A DNA stretch of 64,000 nucleotides. Source: Paenibacillus catalpae (lineage in GTDB: Bacteria > Bacillota > Bacilli > Paenibacillales > Paenibacillaceae). How positions within the stretch are numbered: the stretch's first letter is position 1; each line of letters opens with the position of its first letter. The stretch is taken from the NCBI RefSeq assembly GCF_900112695.1, contig NZ_FOMT01000002.1, forward strand, positions 626,479-690,478, read 5' to 3'. The notes beneath the pieces are model-generated. The model ran no database searches. It saw nothing but the letters and a program-made list of their open reading frames with translations, and was not told where the DNA came from. A program made the translations under genes and the position numbers. Shown here in pieces: positions 1 through 7,609 of this stretch.

Positions 1-1
1 C

Positions 2-85
2 TATATCGGATTGCTGATTGAGCAGGCCATTAGATCCGGGGAGACAGTAGTATCAATTCGACAACCATGGGCTGATAACGAATGA
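2..85 (+). CDS. 3' end of an upstream gene (partial)
   Basis: Frame 2 is open from the window edge and stops at a TGA at 83-85, giving 27 residues that end in QPWADNE. A strong terminator follows 50 bases later, which supports a real gene end. The fragment (LIEQAIRSGETV) resembles the C-terminal tail of Gfo/Idh/MocA oxidoreductases, but it is too short to assign a family. Confidence 0.5.
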   Translation, partial: YIGLLIEQAIRSGETVVSIRQPWADNE

Positions 86-134
86 TAACAACCGCATTAC
101 TATGACATTCAGCTCGTCGGTATTTCGAGGAGCA

Positions 135-170
135 GAGAAACCGCCCTGAGAAGGGCGGTTTCTCTTGTTT
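135..170. terminator. Intrinsic terminator, probably bidirectional
   Basis: A 13-bp perfect stem (135-147 with 152-164) closes a GAGA loop and is followed by a T-rich run. It lies between the end of the partial upstream gene and the end of the convergent gene at 172, so it can serve both. Confidence 0.85.
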
Positions 171-171
171 A

Positions 172-567
172 TCACGCAGCAATTTCTGATAACCATACTA
201 TTGCATTGTGTACACCTTCGAATTCATGGTACAGCAATGTTGTTGTATCCTTTTCAGTAGCTTCTCTATTCAAACCGCTGTGGGAGACTGAATTCGTTGG
301 GTTAACAGCAGCTGTGTATTGAATGCCTGCATTCAATAGTCTGGGGAGCCACTCATCATACAACCATTTCATATCTTCTTCCAAGGTCAATAGATGACTG
401 TTATCAAATAAAACTTTCTTTGCATTCTTAACGACAGCCAATTCAATCAATTTATCTAAAGGTTCGCGGAAATCGTCCCCTATAGCAAAGGAATTCCACC
501 GAATCACAACAGATTCAATTACATCATCCCAAAAAATGTGAGCCTTTTTATAGTAATGTCCCATCAT
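172..567 (-). CDS. STAS/SpoIIAA-like domain protein
   Basis: This is a 131-residue soluble protein. I start it at the first of two adjacent ATG codons (565-567) because AAGGAG lies 8 bases upstream; a longer open frame to 630 has no comparable site. The pattern resembles the SpoIIAA-like/STAS-SEC14 family of small stand-alone proteins: a central FREPLDKLIEL helix, then KVLFDNSHL, a WLYDEWLPRLLNAGI segment and a C-terminal NAIVWL. Members are mostly of unknown function. It is monocistronic and converges on the partial gene at the left edge. No membrane segment or signal peptide is visible. The family call rests on pattern memory, not on a search. Confidence 0.6.
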   Translation of the reverse strand: MMGHYYKKAHIFWDDVIESVVIRWNSFAIGDDFREPLDKLIELAVVKNAKKVLFDNSHLLTLEEDMKWLYDEWLPRLLNAGIQYTAAVNPTNSVSHSGLNREATEKDTTTLLYHEFEGVHNAIVWLSEIAA

Positions 568-784
568 AATTCTCTCCTTCATCCATTTCATGTGTTTTGA
601 TAGTTTCACTATAATACGAAAAGGCATCATATACGTAATTAATATATTTTAGATTTGCTATAGACGTCATTTATACCCTGAATCCGCAATTGTTCTATTT
701 TACCTAACACTGTAACAGCTGTAACTTTTAAATTAATCATTACGTCTAGATAGTTACATCTGAGCAGAGAAAGGAAGAATATAA

Positions 785-1924
785 ATGATAAATAGAAAAA
801 ATCTCATGCTGTCCAGTCTTGTATTTGCGACCGTCATTTCTGCAAGCAGCGCGCCATTAGCATACGGAGCCGAGAGTAAATCTGCCTCGCCTTCTGCCGT
901 TACTTTTAAAATAAACGATGTTCATTATAGTAATAGCACCGGTAAGCATAGCCTGCTTTCAGCCCCTTTTGTTAAGAACGGAAGTACGATGGTTCCCGTC
1001 AGAGCTGCTGCTGAATCTCTAGGCGCGTCGATAAATTGGAATAACAAGAACCAGAGGATTACCTTGTCGGGCGCAGGCTTCGGCAGTATTCAGTTCACTT
1101 TGAATTCATCCTATGCGGTGAATGCCAAGGGAGAGAAAATCAAGCTGCCCGAGCAAGTGCGCCAGGCAAAGGGCACCGTGTTCGTCCCTGCCCGGTCGTT
1201 GGCAACACTGATGGGCGTCCGTCTGCAATGGGAGCCTGCAACCGATACGATCACTCTCGCAAATCAAGCGCAAACGCCTGGTTCAATAAACTTCAATTAT
1301 CCATTTGCCAAGGATACGGAAGGATGGAAGGGGGGCTTTGCCGATATGCCGGTCGATTATGATAAAGAGATTTACGAACTGGACTTTGCCCGTAACTTAC
1401 TTCCCGTCCAAAACAATACCGCTAATTATGGTCTGAAGCTTTCGGGGCATAATCGCAGCGATGATCTGTTTATGTATCTTTCCAAAGGCATGGAAGGGTT
1501 CAAACCAAATGCTTCCTATAACGTTAATTTGAAGTTTGCGATGTATACCGACGCGGGAGGAGGAATGATCGGAATTGGCGGCTCTCCAGCTGAATCCGTA
1601 TTCCTGAAGGCTGGTATTCTTGCGAACGAACCGTTATCTGTTCCAACCTCTTCCGAAGGATCGCAATACTACAGAATGAACGTGGACATCGGCAGTCAAG
1701 GAACCGGCGGCAAGGACGTCAAGGTAATTGGCAATGCTGCTAAGCCTGATGTGGAGAAGGATGGTTATCAGCGTGTTGAGTTTGATTACAGCGCCAAGGT
1801 GACGGCAAATGCCAAGGGCGAGATTTTTATTCTTATTGGCGCGGATTCAGGATTCGAAGGGCTGACTACCCTTTACTTTGACGATATCAAAGTAACCGCT
1901 CAGGCCGCCTCATCCGGGCAATAA
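785..1924 (+). CDS. Secreted protein with copper-amine-oxidase-like N-terminal (stalk) domain
   Basis: The 379-residue product starts with a Sec signal peptide (hydrophobic stretch about residues 8-25, likely cleavage near AYG-AES). Residues about 40-160 form a copper amine oxidase N-terminal-like domain, with the hallmarks PVRAAAESLGA, W-x-x-x-x-x-x-I-T-L and a second VPARSLATLMG copy. In Paenibacillus these domains are common stalk or wall-associated modules without oxidase activity. Residues about 165-375 look like a beta-rich, carbohydrate-binding-like module (FNYPFAKDTEGW at its start, LYFDDIKVTA at its end), typical of galactose-binding-like folds. GGAAG lies 9 bases before the ATG. The gene stands alone and ends at a strong terminator. 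A role at the cell surface is inferred; no catalytic motif is visible. Confidence 0.75.
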   Translation: MINRKNLMLSSLVFATVISASSAPLAYGAESKSASPSAVTFKINDVHYSNSTGKHSLLSAPFVKNGSTMVPVRAAAESLGASINWNNKNQRITLSGAGFGSIQFTLNSSYAVNAKGEKIKLPEQVRQAKGTVFVPARSLATLMGVRLQWEPATDTITLANQAQTPGSINFNYPFAKDTEGWKGGFADMPVDYDKEIYELDFARNLLPVQNNTANYGLKLSGHNRSDDLFMYLSKGMEGFKPNASYNVNLKFAMYTDAGGGMIGIGGSPAESVFLKAGILANEPLSVPTSSEGSQYYRMNVDIGSQGTGGKDVKVIGNAAKPDVEKDGYQRVEFDYSAKVTANAKGEIFILIGADSGFEGLTTLYFDDIKVTAQAASSGQ

Positions 1925-1967
1925 CATGCAAATAGCTTTGGCTATTAAGCCGGCTTAACTTACCCAA

Positions 1968-2004
1968 AAGTGCTTGCCATTCCATTAATGGCAAGCACTT
2001 TTTT
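1968..2004 (+). terminator. Intrinsic terminator of the stalk-domain gene
   Basis: A 14-bp perfect stem (1968-1981 with 1987-2000) with a 5-base loop is followed by a run of T. Confidence 0.92.
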
Positions 2005-2034
2005 GCATGGTAAGAATAAAGGTAAATAGCTTGT

Positions 2035-2286
2035 TTATTCCGAAAAGCGAGCAAATAAGAAAGCCCACAACGACGACATCATGAGAGACAGAGGAAGCGC
2101 AGGCTTCCTTTTATTAAAGTGAACCCATTTCCAGGCATGTTTATCAATTTGTTTGAGTTCCCAATTTTTAAGTCTCATCTGCTCTTCAAAGAAAAAAGGA
2201 TGATTTAACAACGTATTCACTTCCCTTTTATAATAATGGTCAATCCAACGATTTCCATTATTATAAAAAAGAAAGTATGACAGCAT
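2035..2286 (-). CDS. Small hypothetical protein, translationally coupled to the WYL regulator
   Basis: This is an 83-residue open frame whose ATG (2284-2286) lies 4 bases after the TGA of the WYL regulator gene. A GGAG sequence inside the last codons of that regulator sits about 12 bases upstream. The product is basic and aromatic-rich, with a hydrophobic C-terminal segment (LPLSLMMSSLWAFLFA) that could touch the membrane. I do not recognise a family. The longer frame reaching 2370 would run antiparallel-free into the regulator and has no better start. Coupling to the regulator is the main support, and it may still be a chance frame. Confidence 0.4.
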   Translation of the reverse strand: MLSYFLFYNNGNRWIDHYYKREVNTLLNHPFFFEEQMRLKNWELKQIDKHAWKWVHFNKRKPALPLSLMMSSLWAFLFARFSE

Positions 2287-2290
2287 AGTG

Positions 2291-3208
2291 TCACACTTCT
2301 CCGTAACGGTCCAACATTTTTTCGATTTTCTCTTTGATCCGAAGTCTGAGCATTGGTGGTTCGAGCACAACGGCGTCCTCGCCGAAGGTAAGCAGCTTTT
2401 GAATCAGCCAGTCGGTGTCGATGGGTTGGACAATGGTTAGCGTAAGTGTTCCGTTTTCATTGAACTGCTTCTCGTCCAGATAAAATTCGTCGAGCACCTT
2501 GGCAAGTGAACCAGCCGTGAAAAGAATGACGGCATGTTCAGTCTGGTCGTGATCATAGACGCCGCCTGAGAAAATATTATCGGCATGGACCGTGTGCTTC
2601 CGTTCGAACACTTCCTCCAAGGCAGTTAGCTCCGACATTCTCGTCAGCTTGAACAACCGATAATCGCTACGCGAACGGCAGTAACCATATAAATACCAAG
2701 TGTCGTATTTAAGCACCAGACTGACAGGCTCAACGATTCGGTCCTGCCGTTCTTCCTTGGCATTAATGTAATGAAAGTGGACGAGCTGACCGGCATTAAT
2801 AGCCGAGCGGAGAGTTCGGAGCAGACAGGCATAAGATCTCCAGCTTCCTAGATCCATCGTCAGGCTCGGGGTCTTGCTGCTATCGGTCTGCACGGTCTTC
2901 AGGCGTTGAATCGTCTCCTGAACCCGCTCATCTTGAAATATGGTTGTTGTGCTGTTCAGAAGGGTAATTAAAGAGGCAATATCGTCGGAACCTAGAAGGC
3001 TTTTGTCCATCTTGTATTCCTCCATGATCCCATAACCGCCGTTTACGCCTTGATAGGACACAACAGGAATACCGGCTGCGCAGATTGCCTCTATGTCCCT
3101 GTAAATGGTTCTTTGCGAGACGCCGTATTTGTATGACAATTCCGATGCAGAAACGACTTCATTGTTCAGCAGCAAATAGGTAATGGATATCAGTCTTTCC
3201 AGCTTCAA
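2291..3208 (-). CDS. YafY-type transcriptional regulator (HTH plus WYL domain)
   Basis: The 305-residue protein has an N-terminal winged helix (about residues 1-60: YKYGVSQRTIYRDIEAI, the DeoR/HTH-11 recognition pattern) and a WYL domain (about 140-215: VHFHYINA, DTWYLYGYCRSRSDYRLFKL). A C-terminal WCX-like region follows. WYL regulators sense unknown, often nucleic-acid or nucleotide-like ligands. The start is TTG at 3208, with AGGTGGTGA about 8 bases upstream inside the preceding LysR gene, whose stop codon overlaps this start by 4 bases (TTGA). That arrangement indicates a two-gene regulator operon. Its target is unknown; the divergent NADPH dehydrogenase gene is the nearest candidate. Confidence 0.85.
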   Translation of the reverse strand: MKLERLISITYLLLNNEVVSASELSYKYGVSQRTIYRDIEAICAAGIPVVSYQGVNGGYGIMEEYKMDKSLLGSDDIASLITLLNSTTTIFQDERVQETIQRLKTVQTDSSKTPSLTMDLGSWRSYACLLRTLRSAINAGQLVHFHYINAKEERQDRIVEPVSLVLKYDTWYLYGYCRSRSDYRLFKLTRMSELTALEEVFERKHTVHADNIFSGGVYDHDQTEHAVILFTAGSLAKVLDEFYLDEKQFNENGTLTLTIVQPIDTDWLIQKLLTFGEDAVVLEPPMLRLRIKEKIEKMLDRYGEV

Positions 3209-4086
3209 GAAAGAATCACCACCTTTTCATCTCGAATAATCGAAATAATCTCCTGCAGCTCGGGTACATGCTTATGCTTGCTTTTATAACCGATAAACAG
3301 CTCGTTATTAACTGTTAAACTATCGAAGCAAGTTTGAAGGTTGGTATTCGAATTCTCGAACAGATAGGTAGGGGCAACACTGATGCCTGCTCCCGCCTCG
3401 ACAGCTTTGATAACAGCATGCATATTGGGAATCACATGCTTCGGCTTAATAAGAGGCCTCCTCTTGAAGTGCTCTCTCCAGAGACGTCTAATCATGGGGA
3501 GCTCCAGCCCGTATGAAATCCATTTTTGCTGGGACAGCCATTCTTCCTTTTCTTTTAGAGTGTGAAGAACCGGAATGGCAGCAGCAGCTGGAGCGATGAT
3601 TGAGAACGTCTCCTCCATAAGCCATTCATATTCAATGCCGGGAACGGCGAATTTCTTGGGAGTAATAATCAGCTCGACCTGATCTTCCTTCAAAAGCTCG
3701 ATTAATTGATCAGCTGTTCCGAAATAAGAAACGCTGCATATGCCGGAATCCGTAAGCTTGGGAAGGAGACGCTCCTGGAAATACTCCAGGGACAAGCCGA
3801 TGCGAAACACCTTGTTATTCGGCAGGGAGGTGGATTTGAGCCCCGCGGTTGCTTCCTCCAGCGATTCAACCAGCGGAGCCAGCCGGGAATAGAGCTCTTT
3901 CCCCCGTTCAGTCGCGACAAGCCTTCGGGACACCCGGGCGAATAAAGCCTCGCCTACTTCCGCTTCCAAGGCAGCGAGGTGCTGACTCATAGCCGGCTGC
4001 GTCATCATTCTGGTCTTGGCCGCTTCGGAAACGGAATGATGCTTATAGATTGCGATAAAGCTTCGATACCATTCAAAATCAACCAT
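3205..4086 (-). CDS. LysR-family transcriptional regulator
   Basis: The 293-residue product has a LysR HTH at residues about 3-60 (SVSEAAKTRMMTQPAMSQHLAALE) and a periplasmic-binding-like effector domain after it. I choose the ATG at 4084-4086: GGAGG lies 12 bases before it, whereas the in-frame ATG four codons earlier directly abuts that GGAGG and could not be served by it. The gene is divergent from the old-yellow-enzyme gene at 4302, the classic LysR arrangement, so control of that gene is a reasonable inference. Its 3' end overlaps the WYL regulator by 4 bases. The effector is unknown. Confidence 0.88.
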   Translation of the reverse strand: MVDFEWYRSFIAIYKHHSVSEAAKTRMMTQPAMSQHLAALEAEVGEALFARVSRRLVATERGKELYSRLAPLVESLEEATAGLKSTSLPNNKVFRIGLSLEYFQERLLPKLTDSGICSVSYFGTADQLIELLKEDQVELIITPKKFAVPGIEYEWLMEETFSIIAPAAAAIPVLHTLKEKEEWLSQQKWISYGLELPMIRRLWREHFKRRPLIKPKHVIPNMHAVIKAVEAGAGISVAPTYLFENSNTNLQTCFDSLTVNNELFIGYKSKHKHVPELQEIISIIRDEKVVILS

Positions 4087-4301
4087 CGTTTTATTCATCC
4101 TCCGAACATTATCAATAAATTGAATTATAAATATATTTATGGATCATTACAATTTATATAATTCGTTTTATTGTTATGGTGGATGTATAATGGCTCAGTA
4201 TCATCCATTTGATAAAGCCATGTCATGAGTCGTCCAAAGCTGGGTACATTATTAAAGTAGTTGGCAAGGGATTCATGGACTGAATAGAGGAGAGATTAAA
4301 T

Positions 4302-5333
4302 TTGAAGCACTTATTTACTCCATACGAGATCAAAGGCTTGTCCCTTAAAAATCGTGTCGTTATGCCGCCGATGTGCCAGTACTCGGTAACGAATAAAGAC
4401 GGTATCGCAAACGACTGGCATTATACCCATTACGTCAGCCGCGCCGTTGGCGGCACGGGTTTAATCATTATTGAGATGACCGATGTTGAACCGGATGGCC
4501 GTATCTCCGATTATGATCTTGGTTTATGGTCCGATGAACAGATTCCGGCCTTAGCCCGCATTATTGAAGCCAGCCATCAGCACGGAGCAAAAGTAGGGAT
4601 CCAGATTGCACATGCGGGACGTAAAGCGGAAGATGCGGATGTGCCTGTAGCTCCGTCTGCCATTCCTTTTGATGAGAAATCCAAGACTCCTAGAGCACTG
4701 ACTACGCAAGAAGTAGAAGAGATGGTTGAGAAGTTCCGGCTGGCGGTACGTCGTGCGGTACAGGCGGGAGTAGATACGATTGAGCTTCATGGTGCTCACG
4801 GCTACTTGATTCATCAATTTGTTTCGCCGCTGACGAACAAGAGAACGGATAAGTACGGGCAAGACTTGACGCTGTTTGGCAAAGAAGTCATCAAAGCCGC
4901 CAAAAGCGAAATGCCTGCCGATATGCCGCTCATTATGCGGATTTCTGCTAGGGAATATGTAGAAGGCGGCTATGGCATTCATGATAGTATCGCATTTGCC
5001 AAGGAATTTCAAAAGGCTGGGGTTGATATCTTCCATATCAGTGCAGGCGGAGAGGGTCAAATTGCCGCTGCAGGAAGACCGGGAACACATGCCGCTTATC
5101 AGGTGCCGCTTGCTAGAGCAATTAGAGAAGCGCTCAACGTACCGGTTATCGCGGTAGGCAGACTGGATGAGCCAATTCTCGCCAACTCGGTGATCGGCAA
5201 CGAAGATGCGGATCTTGTAGCCGTGGGTAGAGGCATGCTGCGAAATCCTCATTGGGTTCTGGAAGCAGCAACCGTTCTTCATAAAGAAATCGATCTGCCT
5301 AGACAATATGCGTTTGGATTCCCAAAGGTTTAA
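4302..5333 (+). CDS. namA: NADPH dehydrogenase, old yellow enzyme family (YqjM/NamA-like)
   Basis: The 343-residue FMN enzyme of the YqjM class reduces the C=C bond of alpha,beta-unsaturated aldehydes, ketones and nitro compounds with NADPH. Visible hallmarks are the N-terminal PPMCQYS with Cys25 and Tyr27, the substrate-binding pair His163/His166 in ELHGAHGYLIHQF, and a C-terminal phosphate-binding VGRGMLRNP. Length matches B. subtilis YqjM. It starts at TTG (4302) with GAGGAGAG upstream. It is a single gene with its own terminator and is divergent from the LysR/WYL regulator pair. A detoxification or oxidative-stress role is known for the family; the inducer here is not known. Confidence 0.9.
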   Translation: MKHLFTPYEIKGLSLKNRVVMPPMCQYSVTNKDGIANDWHYTHYVSRAVGGTGLIIIEMTDVEPDGRISDYDLGLWSDEQIPALARIIEASHQHGAKVGIQIAHAGRKAEDADVPVAPSAIPFDEKSKTPRALTTQEVEEMVEKFRLAVRRAVQAGVDTIELHGAHGYLIHQFVSPLTNKRTDKYGQDLTLFGKEVIKAAKSEMPADMPLIMRISAREYVEGGYGIHDSIAFAKEFQKAGVDIFHISAGGEGQIAAAGRPGTHAAYQVPLARAIREALNVPVIAVGRLDEPILANSVIGNEDADLVAVGRGMLRNPHWVLEAATVLHKEIDLPRQYAFGFPKV

Positions 5334-5348
5334 AATAACTTCATTACC

Positions 5349-5386
5349 AAAAGCGGTGCAGAGAACAATCTGCACCGCTTTTTTTT
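5349..5386 (+). terminator. Intrinsic terminator of namA
   Basis: A 14-bp stem (5349-5362 with 5369-5382) closes a 6-base loop and is followed by a run of T. Confidence 0.92.
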
Positions 5387-5508
5387 GCTTTGCACGATCC
5401 TTTGATCACTGTCTTTTTCTATGGGGTAAACATAAACGGAGCCTTTGAATGGTTCTGTAGAAGAAGATTGTGCTTCCGAAGCAGCTTTCTTGCAGAAAGC
5501 TTTTAAGT

Positions 5509-5577
5509 GGTCGCTTTTGCTCTGAGGATTCCACCACTTTGAATTCTATTCAAAGGAATCCTCGAGCAATGGCGATC
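5509..5577. repeat. Long imperfect palindrome in a gene-free stretch
   Basis: The 335 bases between namA and importer A carry no convincing gene. They hold a large imperfect hairpin: an inner stem 5538-5544 with 5548-5554, a 5-base bulge, a 9-bp stem 5524-5532 with 5555-5563, and an outer arm 5509-5522 with 5564-5577 that pairs with one bulged base and few mismatches. A second small hairpin precedes it (5483-5489 with 5495-5501). It could be a degenerate MITE-like element or a structured transcript. It lacks a T-tract. Confidence 0.55.
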
Positions 5578-5721
5578 GGAAGAACATTCAAATGCGCAGT
5601 TTGCGATTTACCCTATTTTTTTATAAAAAACAACCAGAAATCAAAGGATTAGCTTCTACGAAGCTGCCCACCCGATCTTTTACAATACAGATATACCATT
5701 TAAGAAAAGCAGGTGAGGCAT

Positions 5722-6633
5722 TTGATTAAAAGCAGCCGCTGGAAGCTGGCGCGCAGCAATTGGGATATGTATGTGCTGCTCATACCAGGATTAATCTTCT
5801 TACTATTGTTCAAATATACGCCGATGTACGGTGTTGTCATCGCGTTTCAGGAATTCAATATTTTCAGCGGCATCGGAGGCAGCGAGTGGGTTGGCCTAGA
5901 GCAATTTCAGAAGCTGGTTCGCTCCGAAGACTTCTTCCAGGTGCTGACGAACACCCTGCTCATCAGCATGTATAAGATCGTACTCCTGTTCCCGGTACCG
6001 ATCGTTGTTGCGCTCTTGCTCAACGAGGTTCGGAAAATGCTGTTCAAGCGCACGATCCAAACGATCATATACTTGCCCCATTTTCTATCGTGGGTGATCA
6101 TCTCCGGGTTGTTTGTCACGCTGCTGGCTCCGACAGACGGACTGGTCAACCAGATTATTATGGCCTTTGGAGGCGAGCCGATCTCGTTCCTGCAAGATAA
6201 TTCGTTCTTCCGAAGCGTTGTCGTGTTCACGGCGGGTTGGAAGGAAATCGGCTGGAATGCTATTATCTTTATCGCTGCCATCGCGGGCATCGATCAGGAG
6301 CAATACGAAGCAGCATCGATCGACGGCGCCGGCCGGATTCGCAAGATGATGTCGATAACGCTTCCTGGCATTATGCCAACGATTGTTCTGATGTTCATTC
6401 TTCGGATCGGAAGCCTGCTCGAAGCCGGCACCGAGCAGATTCTGACCATGTATAATCCGCTCGTATACGAAACCGGAGATGTTATCGGAACTTATGTCTA
6501 CCGGATGGGCCTTGGCCAGCAGGATTACAGCTTCAGCACGGCGGTTGGCCTGTTTAACTCCGTTGTCGGATTTATCCTTATTATTAGCGGCAACATGCTC
6601 AGCAAGAAGTTCTTGAAGAGAAGTATCTGGTAA
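5722..6633 (+). CDS. Importer A, permease 1 (LplB-type sugar ABC permease)
   Basis: This is a 303-residue inner-membrane permease with about six membrane helices. The signature EAA loop is EQYEAASIDGAGRIRKMMSI near residue 200, where the ATPase docks. The N-terminal segment MYVLLIPGLIFLLLFKYTPMYGVVIAFQ (split over two helices) is typical of LplB/YtcO-like permeases of oligosaccharide importers. I favour a TTG start at 5722 because AGGTGA lies just upstream; a GTG at 5713 is also possible but sits inside that ribosome binding site. The gene heads a transporter run (permease, permease, binding protein) with 12 bases to the next gene. The substrate cannot be read from the sequence. Confidence 0.88.
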   Translation: MIKSSRWKLARSNWDMYVLLIPGLIFLLLFKYTPMYGVVIAFQEFNIFSGIGGSEWVGLEQFQKLVRSEDFFQVLTNTLLISMYKIVLLFPVPIVVALLLNEVRKMLFKRTIQTIIYLPHFLSWVIISGLFVTLLAPTDGLVNQIIMAFGGEPISFLQDNSFFRSVVVFTAGWKEIGWNAIIFIAAIAGIDQEQYEAASIDGAGRIRKMMSITLPGIMPTIVLMFILRIGSLLEAGTEQILTMYNPLVYETGDVIGTYVYRMGLGQQDYSFSTAVGLFNSVVGFILIISGNMLSKKFLKRSIW

Positions 6634-6645
6634 GGGGGCAATACC

Positions 6646-7518
6646 ATGCACAGCAGAAAAATCGGTGATTATGTACTCGATATCTTCATTTATGTGAGTT
6701 TGATTGCGATGGGCTTGTCTACGCTGGTTCCTTTCATCACCGTGTTATCGAAGTCGGTTAGTGAAGAATGGGCGATTACATCCGGGAAAGTTAATTTGTT
6801 CCCTGTAGGCTTTCAGCTTGATACGCTGCAATATGTCGTAACGAATAACCAGTTTCTCCACGCGCTGCTCATTTCAGTTCTGGTGGCAGTTGTAGGAACG
6901 CTCGCTTCACTTATTGTGACAGCCATGACGGCTTACCCGCTTTCGAAGCGGGAGCTGCCCGGCGTAGGCATCATCATTATCCTGTTTGTCTTTACGATGA
7001 TGTTTAACGGCGGCATTATTCCAAGCTATCTGCTCATCCGGCAGCTGGATCTGATTGATAACCTAGGTTCTCTCATACTGCCCGGATTAATCAGCGTGTT
7101 TAATATGCTCGTCATCAAAAGCTACTTCGAAAGTCTTCCGCAAAGCCTTGAGGAGTCTGCCAAGCTTGACGGCGCGCGCAACTACACGATTTTGTTCCGC
7201 ATTATTCTGCCGCTCAGCGGTCCCGTTCTTGCTACAATCGGGTTATTCTATGCGGTTTATTATTGGAATGATTACTTCCATCCGATGCTCTACATTAACA
7301 GCACGTCGCTTAAGCCGCTGCAGCTGTATTTGCAGGATATTGTGATGAACGCGGATTCCTCAAGCTTCAAGATGAGCGCGGAGGACATGATGAATGTTCC
7401 TGCGGAAGGAGTAAGGGCAGCTACGGTTATTGCTTCTACCATTCCGATTCTGCTGGTGTACCCGTTCCTGCAGAAGTATTTCATCAAGGGTGTGCTGATT
7501 GGCTCTGTCAAAGGCTGA
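6646..7518 (+). CDS. Importer A, permease 2 (YtcP-type sugar ABC permease)
   Basis: The 290-residue permease has six predicted helices and the EAA motif EESAKLDGARNYTILFRI (about residues 168-186). It also has the family ending YPFLQKYFIKGVLIGSVKG. AAGGGGG precedes the ATG by about 7 bases. It pairs with the permease immediately upstream to form the transmembrane channel. No ATPase gene accompanies it. Confidence 0.9.
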   Translation: MHSRKIGDYVLDIFIYVSLIAMGLSTLVPFITVLSKSVSEEWAITSGKVNLFPVGFQLDTLQYVVTNNQFLHALLISVLVAVVGTLASLIVTAMTAYPLSKRELPGVGIIIILFVFTMMFNGGIIPSYLLIRQLDLIDNLGSLILPGLISVFNMLVIKSYFESLPQSLEESAKLDGARNYTILFRIILPLSGPVLATIGLFYAVYYWNDYFHPMLYINSTSLKPLQLYLQDIVMNADSSSFKMSAEDMMNVPAEGVRAATVIASTIPILLVYPFLQKYFIKGVLIGSVKG

Positions 7519-7533
7519 GTCGCTCGCATTGAT

Positions 7534-7572
7534 TCTTGCGGCTGTTCGGCAATAATGCGGCTAACCGCAAGA
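7534..7572 (+). other. Intercistronic hairpin before the importer A binding protein
   Basis: An 8-bp stem (7534-7541 with 7565-7572) with a long loop lies between permease 2 and the binding-protein gene. With no T-tract it looks more like an mRNA-stabilising or processing hairpin than a terminator. This is inferred from position only. Confidence 0.4.
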
Positions 7573-7609
7573 TTAATGATAAATAATATATTTACAGGAG
7601 GGTCATGCA

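Noticed and set aside
5470..5652. 60-codon open frame in the gap before importer A
   Set aside because: It has no ribosome binding site, no recognisable pattern, and coincides with the palindromic element that explains the sequence better.
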